Assembly (NCBI GenBank): GCA_034770075.1
Contig: JAVJAP010000334.1
Span: 434,001-498,000 of the forward strand
Length of the DNA stretch: 64,000 nt
DNA from: Aralia elata
Taxonomy: Eukaryota; Streptophyta; Magnoliopsida; Apiales; Araliaceae
Reading direction: 5' to 3'
Shown in pieces: positions 1-12,067 of this stretch; positions within the stretch are counted from its first letter, which is position 1; each line of letters opens with the position of its first letter. A program made the position numbers and the translations under genes. The notes under the pieces were generated by a model. That model was not told the DNA's origin, ran no database searches, and saw nothing but the letters and a program-made list of their open reading frames with translations.

Positions 1-2238
1 CTAAACTCTCTCTCAAAATCGTAGAGTATGCCAAGCACCGTAGAGTAAGAGCAAAGAAAAGATCGTTGAGCTGTCATGGGTTCGTAGAGTCAATATAGTC
101 AGTCACTATACGACTCCCATGAACGATCTACAATTGAGCAACAACGTAGAGCAGTCTCTAACTATGCGCTTAAGTTACAACAGCAATCTTCATAAAGACC
201 ATAAAGCAAGCTATTTATAAGCCATCCAACAAACGAAGATCTCAGAGTATATCCTTAGCATCAAGTCCTAACATAGATCGCGAGGCAGCTCAAATACACT
301 CTACGTTCTCAACAAGACTCTACGGATTGTACCTTTTGACAAGGTCGTACAGTGAGAAAGCATCAGCCATATCAAGAGATCGTAGAGTTGAGCCAAAGAC
401 AACAAAGACACTCTCACAGCCTAAACGAAGCATCAGAAGATCATAAAGCAATCCTCTATGACATAAAAGATAGTGTCTGAAGATTAAGTAGAGCAGTCCT
501 CTACAACAAAAGTGCCAAGGCATCAGAAGATCATAAAGAAGTCCTCTGTGACACAGCAGCAGGGCTAACACCTGAAGAACATAGAGCAGTCCTCTATGAT
601 AAGCAAACTGTAGCAAAAGCTCAACAAAGTTCATAATCATATGCTCTGGGAATGTAAAGCTCAATGGAGATCACAGAGCATAAGAGGCACAAATTGCAGA
701 ATAGTAAGAAGCACATTAAAGCGTAACGCAAGTGCAATCAACCACTCTACATACTCCAAAGTAGTGCATATCATGCATAATCAGAAGGCCACATTATGAA
801 GCGATCAACTAACTTTACGATCAGAAGCAACAGGATGCCTTATGAAGCAAGCACTCTACGATCAGGAACAACAAGGTACAACCCAGATGATCGTAAAGTA
901 AGATGGTGTCAGCAAGGATTGAAGATATTAAGAGCATGCAGGATTTGCATCCCAAGATGAGCGGCTGATTAGTTAAATGAGCAAAATAAGGAATCAGTCT
1001 CAGTGGGATTCAAATAGCCGTATTTACTACATCAAAAGTCAGTCCACATGACTCAACTACCTTGGTACTGGTTAATGGATGCTGACTCAGCCATCACTAG
1101 CAGACTTCAATAAGTAAATTATTCATTAACATAATAAACAAGTCTGCAGCAAAGTAAGTCTCCAACGGAAAGAAATGCAACAACGACAAGTTTCCAACGG
1201 GAAGAAGAAAGAGAAATACATAAGGGTAAACTGCATTTAGATTGAAAAGAGTGTGTCTGTAGTAAGCAAGAACACAAAAAGAACACATCTGCTAAAGCTT
1301 CGCAAGAGGTATGCCGAAGGGTTGGCATATGAGCTAAGAGTCGAATGACCAAGATGCCAAGATCAAGCGTGACCAGAGCTGAAGGTAAATCTAGAAGGGA
1401 AACTCTATGATCAAGCAATAAACACTCAGAGCTAAAAGGATAAAGAACTGAACTGGACAAGTCAACCAGTGTTCATCAAGAGTGATCATCTACATCTGCT
1501 ATGTACCATAAGAAGAAGAGCTTCCACGACCATCATCAGCAGCATCCAGAAGAAGATCACAAGTACTTGAAGATGAAGAAGATCAAAGTTCATCTTGGCA
1601 GCACAACCCAATAAACAATCAACACACCAAAGAGGGCAAAGCGTCCTTGTCTTAAGTGACTAAATCAAAGTCAAGTCTGCTGGACTTGCTGAGTACCGAA
1701 GGCTACAAGAAATTCTAAGTTTGTTAGGCTTAGTTCACAGTTTCCAAGTTTGCTTGACTTGAAGAGGGCCAGAGGATCCTTGCCTCAGTGGCTAAAGATA
1801 ACTCTTGTCTGTTGGACTTGAGGAGGATCAGAAGGTCCTTGCCTTAGTGGCTAAAAAGAACTCATGTCTGCTGGACTTTAGGAGGGCAAAGTGTCCTTGT
1901 CTTTCTGACTAAATTAGTGGATTCCTACTTGTTAAAGTAGAAGAGTGGAGTAGGAGTTGTTCAGTCTCCGAACCACTTAAAACCTCTTGTGTCATTTAAT
2001 ATATGCCATTTACATTATGCACATAACTGCTTTATCTGCTAACAACTATATTGTAGATTTAATTATTGAACTGAGATTATGTTTGTATCTTCGAAGGGGT
2101 TCTTAAAAGTATATTCTGATGTGCATGAATTGATTCTATTAATCATAACTAATATACTTTGTAATAAAGAGAAAAAGTTTTTTAAAAGATCTATTCAACC
2201 CCCCTTCTAGATCTCTATTGTGTCCCCGGGAACTAACA
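1..2238 (+). mobile_element. 3' part of a SIRE-like Ty1/copia LTR
   Basis: The right edge is clear: the stretch ends in CA at 2238, two bases before a Met-tRNA primer-binding site, after a run of the type CAACCCCCCTTCTAG that is usual just before copia LTR ends. The left edge is not visible, so the LTR may start inside the window or before it. There is no sustained reading frame. The first 900 bases carry diverged short repeats and many copies of an 8-mer, CGTAGAGT. Assignment to the SIRE lineage is an inference from the env-like gene that follows. Confidence 0.55.
431..600 (+). repeat. Diverged direct repeats of about 45-53 bp
   Basis: Four imperfect copies of a block resembling GAAGATCATAGAGCAGTCCT begin near 431, 478, 521 and 571. 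Read on the minus strand they give a recurring CHRGLLYDLL-like peptide, but no gene is indicated. They sit inside the SIRE-like LTR. Confidence 0.6.
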
Positions 2239-2240
2239 AT

Positions 2241-2252
2241 TGGTATCAGAGC
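2241..2252 (+). other. Primer-binding site, initiator Met-tRNA type
   Basis: TGGTATCAGAGC is the standard copia primer-binding site complementary to the 3' end of initiator methionine tRNA. It lies two bases after the LTR end at 2238 and fixes the element as plus strand. Confidence 0.9.
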
Positions 2253-5200
2253 AGGTTCTCATGAATATGTTAAAGCTCACTCTTTGAGTTGATCCATGAC
2301 ACAAATTTAGATCAGTTCTAAATCTCGGTATTAGTTATTAAGATAAAATGAATATAAGCTTACAAGTTGAAAATTGTATATGCAGGTAAGCTACCTTAAG
2401 CTATCCAGACTGAACCGCATGCTTAAACGGAAAAATCATCATCATCAAGCTTGCTGATGTCAACGAACAGATCAAACAAACTCTCAGTGGAAGAAGTATA
2501 AATGCAGCAAGAACTAAGAAATTTTTCATTCAAAAGGGAATCTGCATCTCCACCTAAGAAGTTTGAGAAGCCCTACGAATGATGATCTAGGAGATATCTA
2601 AATGATAATGCTCCATCATCAATGCACTACAACGATGATCCCATAAGCTTCTCAACTACATATGCCATGACCCTACTTCACAAAATATGAACCCTGAGGT
2701 TCACTCAAGCGTATCAAGAAGTATGGGAAGTCATGACTTATGTTGATCATAACTCCAGAGTTTGCTCAAGAGTGTCAGTCAATGCAACATGATAAAAAAA
2801 CAAATGATAGTGCCGATAGTAACTTGAAGGACTACAAATCATCAATCAACGACGGTGTGCGCCATCACAAAGCAGCACCACTGACTGTCAAGAGATTGAC
2901 ATCAGTGAGGTATTTAACTCTGTAGCTTCAAATGTAAATACTATTGACTGTTGAAATGTACCGCATAATTGCATGACTAATCTGCATCTCTATTAACTTT
3001 AGTAGCATATCAGGGAATCATTATTTACCTCAAAAGGAGAAAGAGAGAATAGTGAGAATAATGGCCTAAACAATTATCTTACTCTCTATCCTCATTTGAA
3101 GGTGTAAATAAAACTCTTGAGAAAGATATCTGAAGTTCATCCACAAATAGAGCCTCATCTTATCGAGTTGCTAGAAGAGTTAATGTTATTCAATTGCTTT
3201 CGTATGCTGGATTAATTGCTTACTAAAGACTTGTATTTATTGGTCCGTATGTTGAAAGTTCATCCTTAGTTGTGGAAAACTCAAATAGGAATTGTACTTA
3301 GTAAAATCACCTCCTGCTATTACTTATTGTTTAAGAGGTGACTATGCTTAATGACTTACATACATCGTATCTGTGTTTTCTCCTTGTCTGATGAATGGTC
3401 CATTACTTCATGATCTAAGTCTTTGACAAGTCGTAGAGTGTAGTCATGTCTGTTGTTGTACGTTGAAGGGTTTTAGAGACTGATCAACTCTACAAACCAT
3501 CTAGGTACAACTTACAGAACTGACCACTACTCTACTAAGGTTCAAACACTTGGAACATGATGCAAGTAAGAATTCATCTACGGAAAAGGTTTTAGGATCC
3601 ACATCAGTTCCACACATGTTTGCTCCCACACACTTTCATGTAACATGTTTAAACTATCATCACATGTGAGCTGCATAATACATATTGTGAAACACAAGTC
3701 TGAAAGAGTCGGGCATTCAAAAGAACTAACCCTGCAGGACCCTAATGGCAAGTGGGTACCTAGATAGAAAATTATTTAATTTGCAGCTATCATGGTTAAT
3801 TAACCCTCACTAAAGCCTACTTAAGTGGAAGTTTGAAACTCATGACCACCAATAACAAACTTCCGATCAATAGCAGAATCATGATCCTCTAGCGACACTC
3901 CATTCAGACCCTTAGAAGCTAGAATCATTCATCATCATGTAGTTCTAAATACTATGTCAAAGAAGCTTACAGAAGCAGTGTCTACATCAAAGGTTAGACT
4001 AATTCTAAAGATCACAAAAAGCTAAGAAAGAAGCTGAAGTCTCAAGATCCCTCTTGTCCATCAAGCAAAAAATAGAAGATCATATCCACATCTACCAGTC
4101 AATAACAGAGAAGCTTAAAGTGTAGAATAGGAACTCTATGATTGCAGTATCAGAAAAAGGAATCGTAGAGTAACCAGTGCTAAAGAGAATACTCTATGAT
4201 CAAATGAAGAAGATCTAAGATCATCTACCTCTAAGATGGAAGTATCAATTATAGGAAAGCAACAATCTGCAAAGTCTAGTTTGAGGAGATGCCAACGAAA
4301 TTGAAAAGATGAAGATTGTGAAGCTACTAGATGGAGAAGATGAATAAAACGTGGAATTCATTGCTGACTTAAGAGATAAAAGCAGAAGAAAGTCCATATG
4401 TCCTTTCTATCTCTGATGATCATTCCACATATTATCAGTTCACATTTTGCAAGGTTCTATGAACCAACAAAGAATGTTCATATGTGAATAAACTGGTCCA
4501 AAGATTCTCTGGCATACTAAGAAGCAGATTACCAAGTCCTCATCTATAGATCACGAATGCGTTATGACTCAAGTAGTATGAGAAGCTCCTATAGTCCTTG
4601 AGTTAACACTCCATCATATACAACCCTTTCCCAAAACCAGAGTCCCAAATATCTGTGGCTGATGAACCAAAAATGAATCCTCACCCTAGGTCGTAGAGTC
4701 ACTAAACTCTACGACTGTCAAACCAGGTCAGCCATACTATTCCAAATCGTAGAGTCACTATGATTGACATCATGATTGTAGAGTACATTGACTCTACGAT
4801 TCTAGCCTACATAACACTACTCCCATACATCATATCTCACTGACAAATACCAAACCTAAGGAGTATAATGATGACATTCTTTCCACTTTAATCAAAGCAG
4901 TCTTCCCTGAGATAAGTGCCTCAAAGACAAACCAAGTCTTAAGCTCCAAACTTAGAGGTTTGCCCTTTCTGAGCTTCCTTAATCCTGTTGAAAGACTGAA
5001 TGGGAATGCATCACTAAAATTTCTCCAGAGCTTAAGATGTAAATGAAACAAAGGAGAAAAGCTAATCTCTTAAGAAATAGTTGATCATGGGATTCTCTAG
5101 AAGAGAAAGAAGCTGGTGTTAGAAGGAAGTCTTCATCAAGCAAACAGTCCAACATTCTAGAAAGAAGCCATTTCTAACCTAATTGGAGACCTTCCCATCA

Positions 5201-5674
5201 AGGACTACACTCACTAGGAAAAGTGCAAACCGGCATCTAAGCAGCAAGAGTCGTGACCAAAGTCTTCTCTAAATAAACGTAGAGTGAAAAGACAAGACAT
5301 TAAGTCACTCTACGAATGGGCAAAGTCAATGGTCAAAGAGAAAGGAGATGACCACGCTCTCAGGCCAGGGTAACTGATGAGTAACTGTTGTGGAAGTTAC
5401 AAAAGTCATGGCCACAATCAGCAAATGGGTTTTCTACACGTGTCCTTAACAAAGAGACGGAACTGACACAGGTCCAAATTCAAATACTAACGGTTATTCT
5501 TTCCTATCAGTTCTCAAAATCTTTCCTCTCACAAAACCGTGCTGATCTCTCAAAACCCTAATATCATTAAATCTTCAGCAAACTAAAAATCGGCAACTTC
5601 CAGAAACTCCAAGACCCTTATCGCTTCAAATCTCCATCTACAGTTAAGCATCCATCATTCAACAAAACCTCGTT
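2253..5674 (+). other. Element interior without gag-pol
   Basis: In a normal SIRE-type element this interval would hold gag and pol. I find no open frame with a zinc knuckle, protease, integrase or reverse transcriptase signature in any frame. A purine-rich run (AAAAGGAGAAAGAGAGAA, near 3033) resembles the polypurine runs of this lineage. Three inverted pairs of the CGTAGAGT motif lie at 4692-5314. The region is either a strongly decayed interior or the interior of a non-autonomous derivative. Confidence 0.45.
4692..5314. repeat. Three inverted pairs of CGTAGAGT / ACTCTACG
   Basis: Pairs lie at 4692-4699 with 4706-4713, at 4777-4783 with 4791-4798 (first arm TGTAGAGT-like), and at 5278-5285 with 5307-5314. 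Each could form a short hairpin. The same 8-mer occurs about ten further times between 20 and 4171, in both orientations. Confidence 0.7.
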
Positions 5675-6268
5675 ATGGAAAACTGTCAAGTCGTATCAGG
5701 TATCCAACTTGGTTTCGACAAGTTTAGAGAATCAGATGAAAAATTCAAGGATATCCTTAAGATTGTAAAGCAAGCAGGATTTTTAGAATACTTAGGATCG
5801 AACACCAAAATCTTCTCTGACGTTGTCAAAGAGTTCTATTAAAATACAGTAATTGATAGTGATGTTCTGACTATAAAAGTTTGTGGAATAAAACTGAAGA
5901 TAGATGCTGCAGAAATCAATCAATGTCTGGGATTTACCAACCAAGGTCTATCATCTTTGGAAGGAATCAATTATGATGAAGGCAAGAGATTGATGGGATA
6001 TTTAAAGAATCCCCATCTCAAAGGAATGAAGAAAAAGGAATTTCCCGAGAAATTTGAGTTCTTGGTAGAGATTGCGGGAAAATGTATCATATGCAAAGAT
6101 ACCACTCAAGACACTGTAAGTGATCTTCAATTGAAAATTATGACTACCATTATCATGAAGAAGAAGATAAACTTTGGAGCTATGCTGTCTGATTGGATAG
6201 CCAAGGATGTCAGGAAAATAAAGGCCTCAGATAAACCTATCTTAAGGGTTTACTATGGACGGTTCTTG
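5675..6268 (+). pseudogene. Env-like accessory gene of a SIRE-like copia, N-terminal part
   Basis: The frame starts at the ATG at 5675 (MENCQVV) and reads through to the copia insertion at 6269, with one stop (TAA near 5840, plausibly from CAA). The segment VKEFY...IKVCGIKLKIDAAEINQCLGF matches the pattern of the plant 'putative transposon protein' domain, which is associated with the extra gene found after pol in SIRE-type and some Ty3 elements. The 3' end is cut by the Angela-like element. The reading frame resumes at 25690 beyond that insertion, as an acidic and lysine-rich tail. Its function in plants is unknown; an envelope role is only the historical name. Confidence 0.55.
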
Positions 6269-8066
6269 TGTTAGGTTTGTATAACGCGAACAAGCAATCA
6301 AATTACACTAATAAAGCGAAAGCGCGATAAAATCAGATTTTAAAATTTTATACAAACCATCATCGTGATCTTTCTTTATGAACAATTATTAATTAAACGA
6401 AAGAGATGGAGAATAAGAATTATACCCTTGTAGAATTCTAGCTTCCTCAGGTACAAGTTCACCTCCAATTCCTTTGCGTTCTCCTTGAATTCCACCGATT
6501 AAATTCCTTCCTTTGATCAACGTTAGCCACCCAAGTGTTTAGCCTCTAGAGGTGATCCACCAAGGAATAATACTTGTTCAAGAAGATGGGTGTTGGTAAA
6601 ATCCTAGTTTCTATCTCTATAAAAATTGTAAGTACTCTCTACAATTATTATGCAAGAGTGTGTAACCCTAATCTATGATAAGACTTCTCTTATTTATAGA
6701 TAGAGGAAAACCCTTCCCTAAACTATTTAGGATTAGAGTTTCTATTCTAATTAAACTCCTTTAATTAAATTAAACTCCTAATCCAATTAAGAATTCATGT
6801 GAGAGTACTTCTATTAATTAATTCTCAATCCCTATTAGGAATTAAATAATAGTAATAGTAATAATAATAATAAGACTCCTCTTATTAATTTATATTTAAT
6901 ATTTCTAAAATATTAAATAATAAATATTAAGCTATCTAATTTATTCTATCTCCATAGACTAAATTAAATACACTTAACTTATTATTACAATTATGCCATT
7001 TACTTATTAAATAAATATTTTCATTTTGCGGTGTGACCCTTTAGGTTCTCCATATTAAACCGATTGTGAATAAATCAATTAGAACAATTCTAATCTTATT
7101 TAAATAAATAAATTAAACTATTTAATTCATTTAAATAAATAATATTTATTCTATAATAAGGGTAAGCCCCCTTAGCGATCAATGACTTTTCAGATAATAT
7201 AGATTTCAACATTAATCATAAAAGAACCTTTCAGTGCATAGTTACCGTAAAATTCAATCCTTCTACCATACAATGTCCCAATTAAATATAAGACATGGAA
7301 TTACTGTCAAGTCTTATTTTATTTAATTATATGTATTTCGATTCTCAAATGCACAACTCTAAATAATGCAAATTAGAAACTCTTTTCTAATTTCATTCTG
7401 CCTTGGCCAAGGACTACTGAGTTGTCATTTATCGAATCACATAGGACATTCACATCTTTTACTATACGTGGTAGATTCTTTGTTAATCATTCACCTATCT
7501 CCATGTACAACTTATTATACCCAATCATACCCTTTGTTATACCCTAAAGGTCTTAAGGGACATGTCAAAGTATAACTCATCATACACAAGATACTATGAT
7601 GATCTCAAGTCCAAGGATCACTTGTACTACTATCACTAGAGGAATTCCTATTGACAGGCGAGTAAAACTCCATTAGGTATTCCTTAACGAGCCACATTCA
7701 GTGAACTTATTCTCCAATAAGCACCTACATACTTGCTTTAGTGTCTCCGCACAAATGATTATGAGATCAATCATCCTCTTCTTAAGAGCAAGCAACGTAT
7801 GTACTAATCTATCTGGATTCACTAATCCCCTTTTTAGTAATCCAATGATTAAGAACGATTTTAGTTTGTGAGCTATCTAGAATTTAGATTTCATTAGCAT
7901 GATCACCATCATGATTCTAAAAGCAATGCTCAAAACTATGGATTTATCACATTTAATATAATAGCACTATGTAGATAATATAAAATGCCTTTAATAACCG
8001 AATAAGATTACAAAGTATATGCTACATCATATCAAATATGATTGGCTTGTGTGCATATTACTTTCA
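6269..8066 (-). repeat. 3' LTR of the Angela-like copia (about 1.8 kb)
   Basis: On the minus strand it runs TGAAAGTAAT...CCTAACA, with TG and CA ends. It is bounded on its right by the reversed polypurine tract and on its left by env-like coding sequence. The left 930 bases match the copies at 24758 and 29924 closely. A minus-strand TATA-like box lies at 6691-6700. It is very AT-rich and has no coding content. Confidence 0.85.
6691..6700 (-). promoter_or_regulatory. TATA box of the copia LTR
   Basis: The minus strand reads TCTATAAATA. The same box is conserved at 25180-25189 and 30352-30360 in the two other LTR copies. It is the likely core promoter at the U3/R boundary. Confidence 0.5.
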
Positions 8067-8080
8067 ATCTCCCACTTGTA
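8067..8080 (-). other. Polypurine tract of the Angela-like copia
   Basis: The minus strand reads CAAGTGGGAGAT, the classic copia plus-strand primer, directly next to the LTR end at 8066. Confidence 0.8.
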
Positions 8081-8099
8081 TTAAAGCCAATCGTCATGG

Positions 8100-9064
8100 T
8101 ATCTAATACCCTTCTTCTCTAAGTGACGATCATCCTGCCGTTTGGATAAAGCTTCAGTAAATGGATATGTAATGTTGTTCTTGAGAGTCCACTATCTCTA
8201 TAGTGACTTTTCTTCTTTCAATGATTCCTCTAATCAAATGAAAGTGCCGCAACACATGTTTGAATCCAAGATGAGACTTAGGAACTATTCCTAGTTCTAT
8301 GATGAACTTTTCATCCAAACAATCAACTTGCAGCTTCACTTATAACTATATACTTTGTCTTTGTCACTAAATTAGCAACTCTTTGCTATTTTGGAACCTT
8401 TCCAATTTATCACACCACCATTCAAGGTAACAATTTACCCTAAAGTGGATTTGTTATCGTCTTGGTCAGTCTAAAAAACTTGAGTCTATTTAGCCCTCTA
8501 GTTTTAATTCAGACCTACCATGAATCATGATCACATCTTCAATACCGGTTAAGTACTTAAGATGTTTATCACTGTCTTATGGTGATCTTCTCCAGAATAT
8601 GACTGATCAACATCTGGCCTTGTATATTCATTGCATACATGATAGTAACTCATGCGATCTCTCTTTAAATTGGAGACAATTTTATAGAGATTCACTCCAT
8701 GGCTTATCATCATGAGACCTCTCTTGGAGTTTGCCATGCTAAACGCCTTTAGCATCGAATGAATATACGTTAATTGGGTTAAGCCAAACATCCTTTTAAA
8801 TCTATCTATATAGATTTATATTCCCAATTTATAGGATGCTCCTCCCAAGTTATTCATGGAGGAATGTTTAGACAATTTTATCTTTACTGATTGTAGCATT
8901 GGTGCGTCATTCCTTATCAATATATCAACATATAATACTAGGAATGTCACAGTGCTCCCACTGACCCTTTTGTACACACTAGGTTCATTCTCGTTTTTGA
9001 TAAAATCAAACTCTTTTGATTATCTAATCAAAACGAATGTTCCATCTTTGAGAAGCTTGCTTCA
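8100..9064 (-). pseudogene. Copia RNase H and C-terminal RT fragment
   Basis: Reading leftwards, 8791-8549 carries FGLTQLTYIHSMLKAFSM and NSKRGL, the linker between RT and RNase H, followed by an eroded CTRPD.-like motif (EYTRPDVDQ). At 8339-8154 the RNase H end is seen: FIIELGIVPK, KHVLRHFHLIRGIIER and KVTIEIVDSQE. The catalytic YCDN segment is lost between them. Many stops and frameshifts interrupt the frame. The N-terminal half of RT continues at 20593, beyond the Tat insertion. Confidence 0.75.
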
Positions 9065-9069
9065 ATCCA
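9065..9069. other. Target-site duplication of the Tat element (left)
   Basis: The five bases atcca lie immediately before the LTR start and are repeated at 20588-20592, immediately after the right LTR. Confidence 0.85.
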
Positions 9070-11310
9070 TGTAGACACCCAAATTTTGCACTTCGTATAC
9101 TAACCCTGACAGGAGGGCAAAATCGTCAATTAACCCAGCCTACGAGAACGAATGGTGGACATAAGTACGAACACTCAAAGCTACCGCAACGACTTGCGAT
9201 CAAAGCCGACACGACAACGATCAAAGCTGAATAATATGGCACGTTTCCCAGCGGTTCCCGGACTGTAAAATACAAGCCTTTCAGCAAAAACCAACGGTAC
9301 GACACGAGAATCGAGGTGCGGTATGAAAATTGAGAAAATCAGCCCAGCCAGCCGTGGATTAATCTGCGGCCAATGATTAAAATAAACTGAAGTGCGCGGC
9401 GGGCTGAAGTGCGTGGCGGGCGCGGAGAAACTGAGGCCAGCTGCGGATCAATCCGCGGCCAGCCGCGGATTAATCTGCGGCCAGCGCGGATCAATCTGCG
9501 GCCAGCGCGGATCAATCTGCGGCCAGCCGCGGATCAATCTGCGGCCAGCCGCGGATCAATCTTCGGCCAGCCGCGGATCAATCTGCGGCCAGCCGCGGAT
9601 CAATCTGCGGCCAGCCGCGGATCTATCTGCGGCTGCCCCTGGTCACCCTTTATCAACGCATTCCTTCATTTGGCATACAGAAGAGAGTTGAACAACAACG
9701 GAAGAAATTTTGGAAGAGGAAGAAAATAGCAGCAGGCAGCAGCGAGTTAGGGAGATAAAAGAGAGAAAATAGTGAGGATTTGTACCCCTTTTTGGGAGAT
9801 TATAGCACATATATTTCCTACTCTATTCAATTCACAAGTTTATACACATCGTGGGGATTATTTGCAAGGTGAAAAACCCTTTCTTATAGCATTTTTGTTA
9901 TATCATTTTGTTAAACTTTTATCATTTGGGCTATATTAAATGTAGTTTTTCTTGTATATTATTGACGATACGAGGATTGAGGACTATTAGTGAGGGTTCC
10001 AACGGAACAAAATTCTTCCTAATGGTCCGATGATATCTATTTGGTGATTTTTAGTTCGTTATGGTAATTAATTAGGCGTAGTGTATTTAAATTGCTATTT
10101 TAGGATATTGTGATTTGTTAGGTAACTCGGTGTTGTTCATTGGTGTGTTATCTATTTTGCGGGTGTATAGTAATTTTGGATGTGAGCCTAGGAATGCGAC
10201 CCCGTGGTCCAAATCCGATGATGGACATTCTTGAGTGTATGTAATAGGATCGATGTACCCTCATTGTAAATTGTAATTATCGGGCCTTAAAACGATATCA
10301 AGCTGAAAATCGGGTTTAAGGCCCCGTAATAGTGAAATATGTGGTTGTGGGCGTTTGGGGTTATTTTGATGGCTCACATGCCCATGAATAGCCCCAACGC
10401 ATTTTAATGCTTGATTTGATTCACGACACAAAAATTGATTTCAAAGCTAAACGATGAAAATTTCCATAAAATCAATCAAATTAGGTTATTAGCACCACGA
10501 GGCTTAAAGTTGAAAGTGTTAATGAATGTCAATTTTTACTTAAACGAGAAGGCAAAAGAAAAAATCGTTTTTGAACATCACAAGAATGGTTTTATAAAAA
10601 ATCAAATAACGTTATATTAAATCTTCGTGCATAGGGTTAAAGAGATCCTAGAAGTTACCCGTCATTTTATTTACGAAAGCAATGTATATGTCTCGATTCC
10701 TATTTTGACGAAGGTTTAAAAACTCTTGTTTTGTCAAAACGACACCTAATGAAAATCTCATGGCTTTTGACAATTAAAATCAAACCTTTCTCATAAATAA
10801 TAAGGCTTTCTCGTATAGGCCGAAAGACATTCTAAAGCATTCTCAAAATAAAACACGACTCTTCATAAAAAACCAAATGGTTTCTTCATGCAAACTCACC
10901 ACAACATTCACATAAGCACACACACACGCACGCACACACACATTTTAAGGATTAAAGGATAGGAAAAGCATCAAGATTGCAGTAACCGTATTTCACGGAA
11001 GTCGGGGGGTGCCTAACACCTTCCCCTCGCTTAAGCAAGCCCCCGAACTCTATGAATCTCGCTTTGCAGACCAATTAATTCGGAGTCACATATGAGCCAG
11101 CGATTTACGAAAACGAAACTCGAATGAGTTGGTACATCCATTTCAAATATACCAACTGGCGACTCTGGTCAATTGGCTCATCATAAAAAATGATCTTTCA
11201 AAACCCCGTCGATATTTGTGCCGACCTTGTCCCAAAAAATCATCTAACAAAAAGGCTAAAATTGGAAAGGGTAATAATCACCAATGAAGCGATTCCTCCA
11301 GGCGTCGACA
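9070..11310 (+). repeat. 5' LTR of the Tat element (2241 bp)
   Basis: It starts TGTAGACACCCA and ends GGCGTCGACA. It matches 18507-20587 closely along its length. The 160-bp length difference is mostly explained by a shorter GC-rich minisatellite in the 3' copy. A CA/CG dinucleotide run lies at 10916-10942. Confidence 0.92.
9430..9632 (+). repeat. 21/22-bp GC-rich minisatellite inside the Tat 5' LTR
   Basis: About nine copies of GGCCAGCCGCGGATCAATCT plus GC (22 bp) alternate with a 21-bp variant that lacks one base. The 3' LTR has only about three copies at 18855-18925. The spurious proline- and arginine-rich open frames here are by-products of the repeat. Confidence 0.9.
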
Positions 11311-11312
11311 GC

Positions 11313-11327
11313 TGGCGACTCTGCTGG
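11313..11327 (+). other. Primer-binding site, Arg-tRNA type
   Basis: TGGCGACTCTGCTGG begins two bases after the LTR. This sequence is the usual Tat/Ogre primer site, thought to pair with an arginine tRNA. Confidence 0.8.
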
Positions 11328-12067
11328 AAACATTAGAGGGCTTAAGCCGCGTCTAAATCTTGATGCTGTCCTATCCTTTAAAAATTCATGAATGTGTATG
11401 TACGTGCGATATTTTGACCTGTTTTACTTATTGTTATGTGAATGTGTGTTTTGTCCAATGAATGAATGATTGAATGGAATTGCTTTACTTTAATGTAATC
11501 ATTTGCATACGGTGAGGACGATGAATGTGAATGTATGTTGAGAGTGTACCTCCTCTTGAGGCAAACCCGTCGGTTGCTTATTACTGGACTCGAAGGGGCT
11601 GCTCCCCGGAGATGGCTGAGGAAACGCACCACCCAGATCCGCTCCAATCGAAAGGATTCAGACGAGTAGATTGCGAAGATTTGGGGACCTTCATGCCGAA
11701 AAGCCGCGAGAGTAACCTTAGGGTAGGACAGCCTCAGATTAACCCAACGCAGGGAAAGTCTCTTCATGCCCTTTTATGTTTACGCGTATAAATGTCATAG
11801 TCCCATTCAATATTTTTCCCTCTATGTTTTGCAGGGAATAGCTGGGAAAGCATAATAATTCGTGTCTAGCATTTATTATTGCAATAAAGGACTGCTAACA
11901 TTCTGTTTTGCAGGGAAAGATTAAAAAACCCAAAAACACAAAAGTTACAGCTTTAGCATGCATCAACATCCTTCATTTCCCAAGACTAAACTTCAAACCG
12001 TTTTCCCCTGTAGGATTGCTCCTCAAACGCGTTTGCAATCTAGGAGGGCCCAGGTTTTTACATCTGA
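11328..12067 (+). other. Leader of the Tat element
   Basis: About 740 bases lie between the primer site and gag. They contain two copies of a TTTTGCAGGGAA block (near 11829 and 11909). No protein function is recognised. Short open frames here have no family signature. Confidence 0.5.

Noticed and set aside
1097..1460. Minus-strand frames of 63 and 113 residues
   Set aside because: Overlapping frames in an LTR, low-complexity, no motif.
2241..2252. A tRNA gene fragment
   Set aside because: Only the 3' acceptor complement is present, in the position of a primer-binding site.
7366..7575. Plus-strand frame inside the copia LTR
   Set aside because: Minus-strand element, noncoding LTR, no conserved domain.
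9392..9729. Two overlapping frames with repeated RINLRPAADQSAASRGS
   Set aside because: They come from the 21/22-bp LTR minisatellite and are absent from the other LTR.
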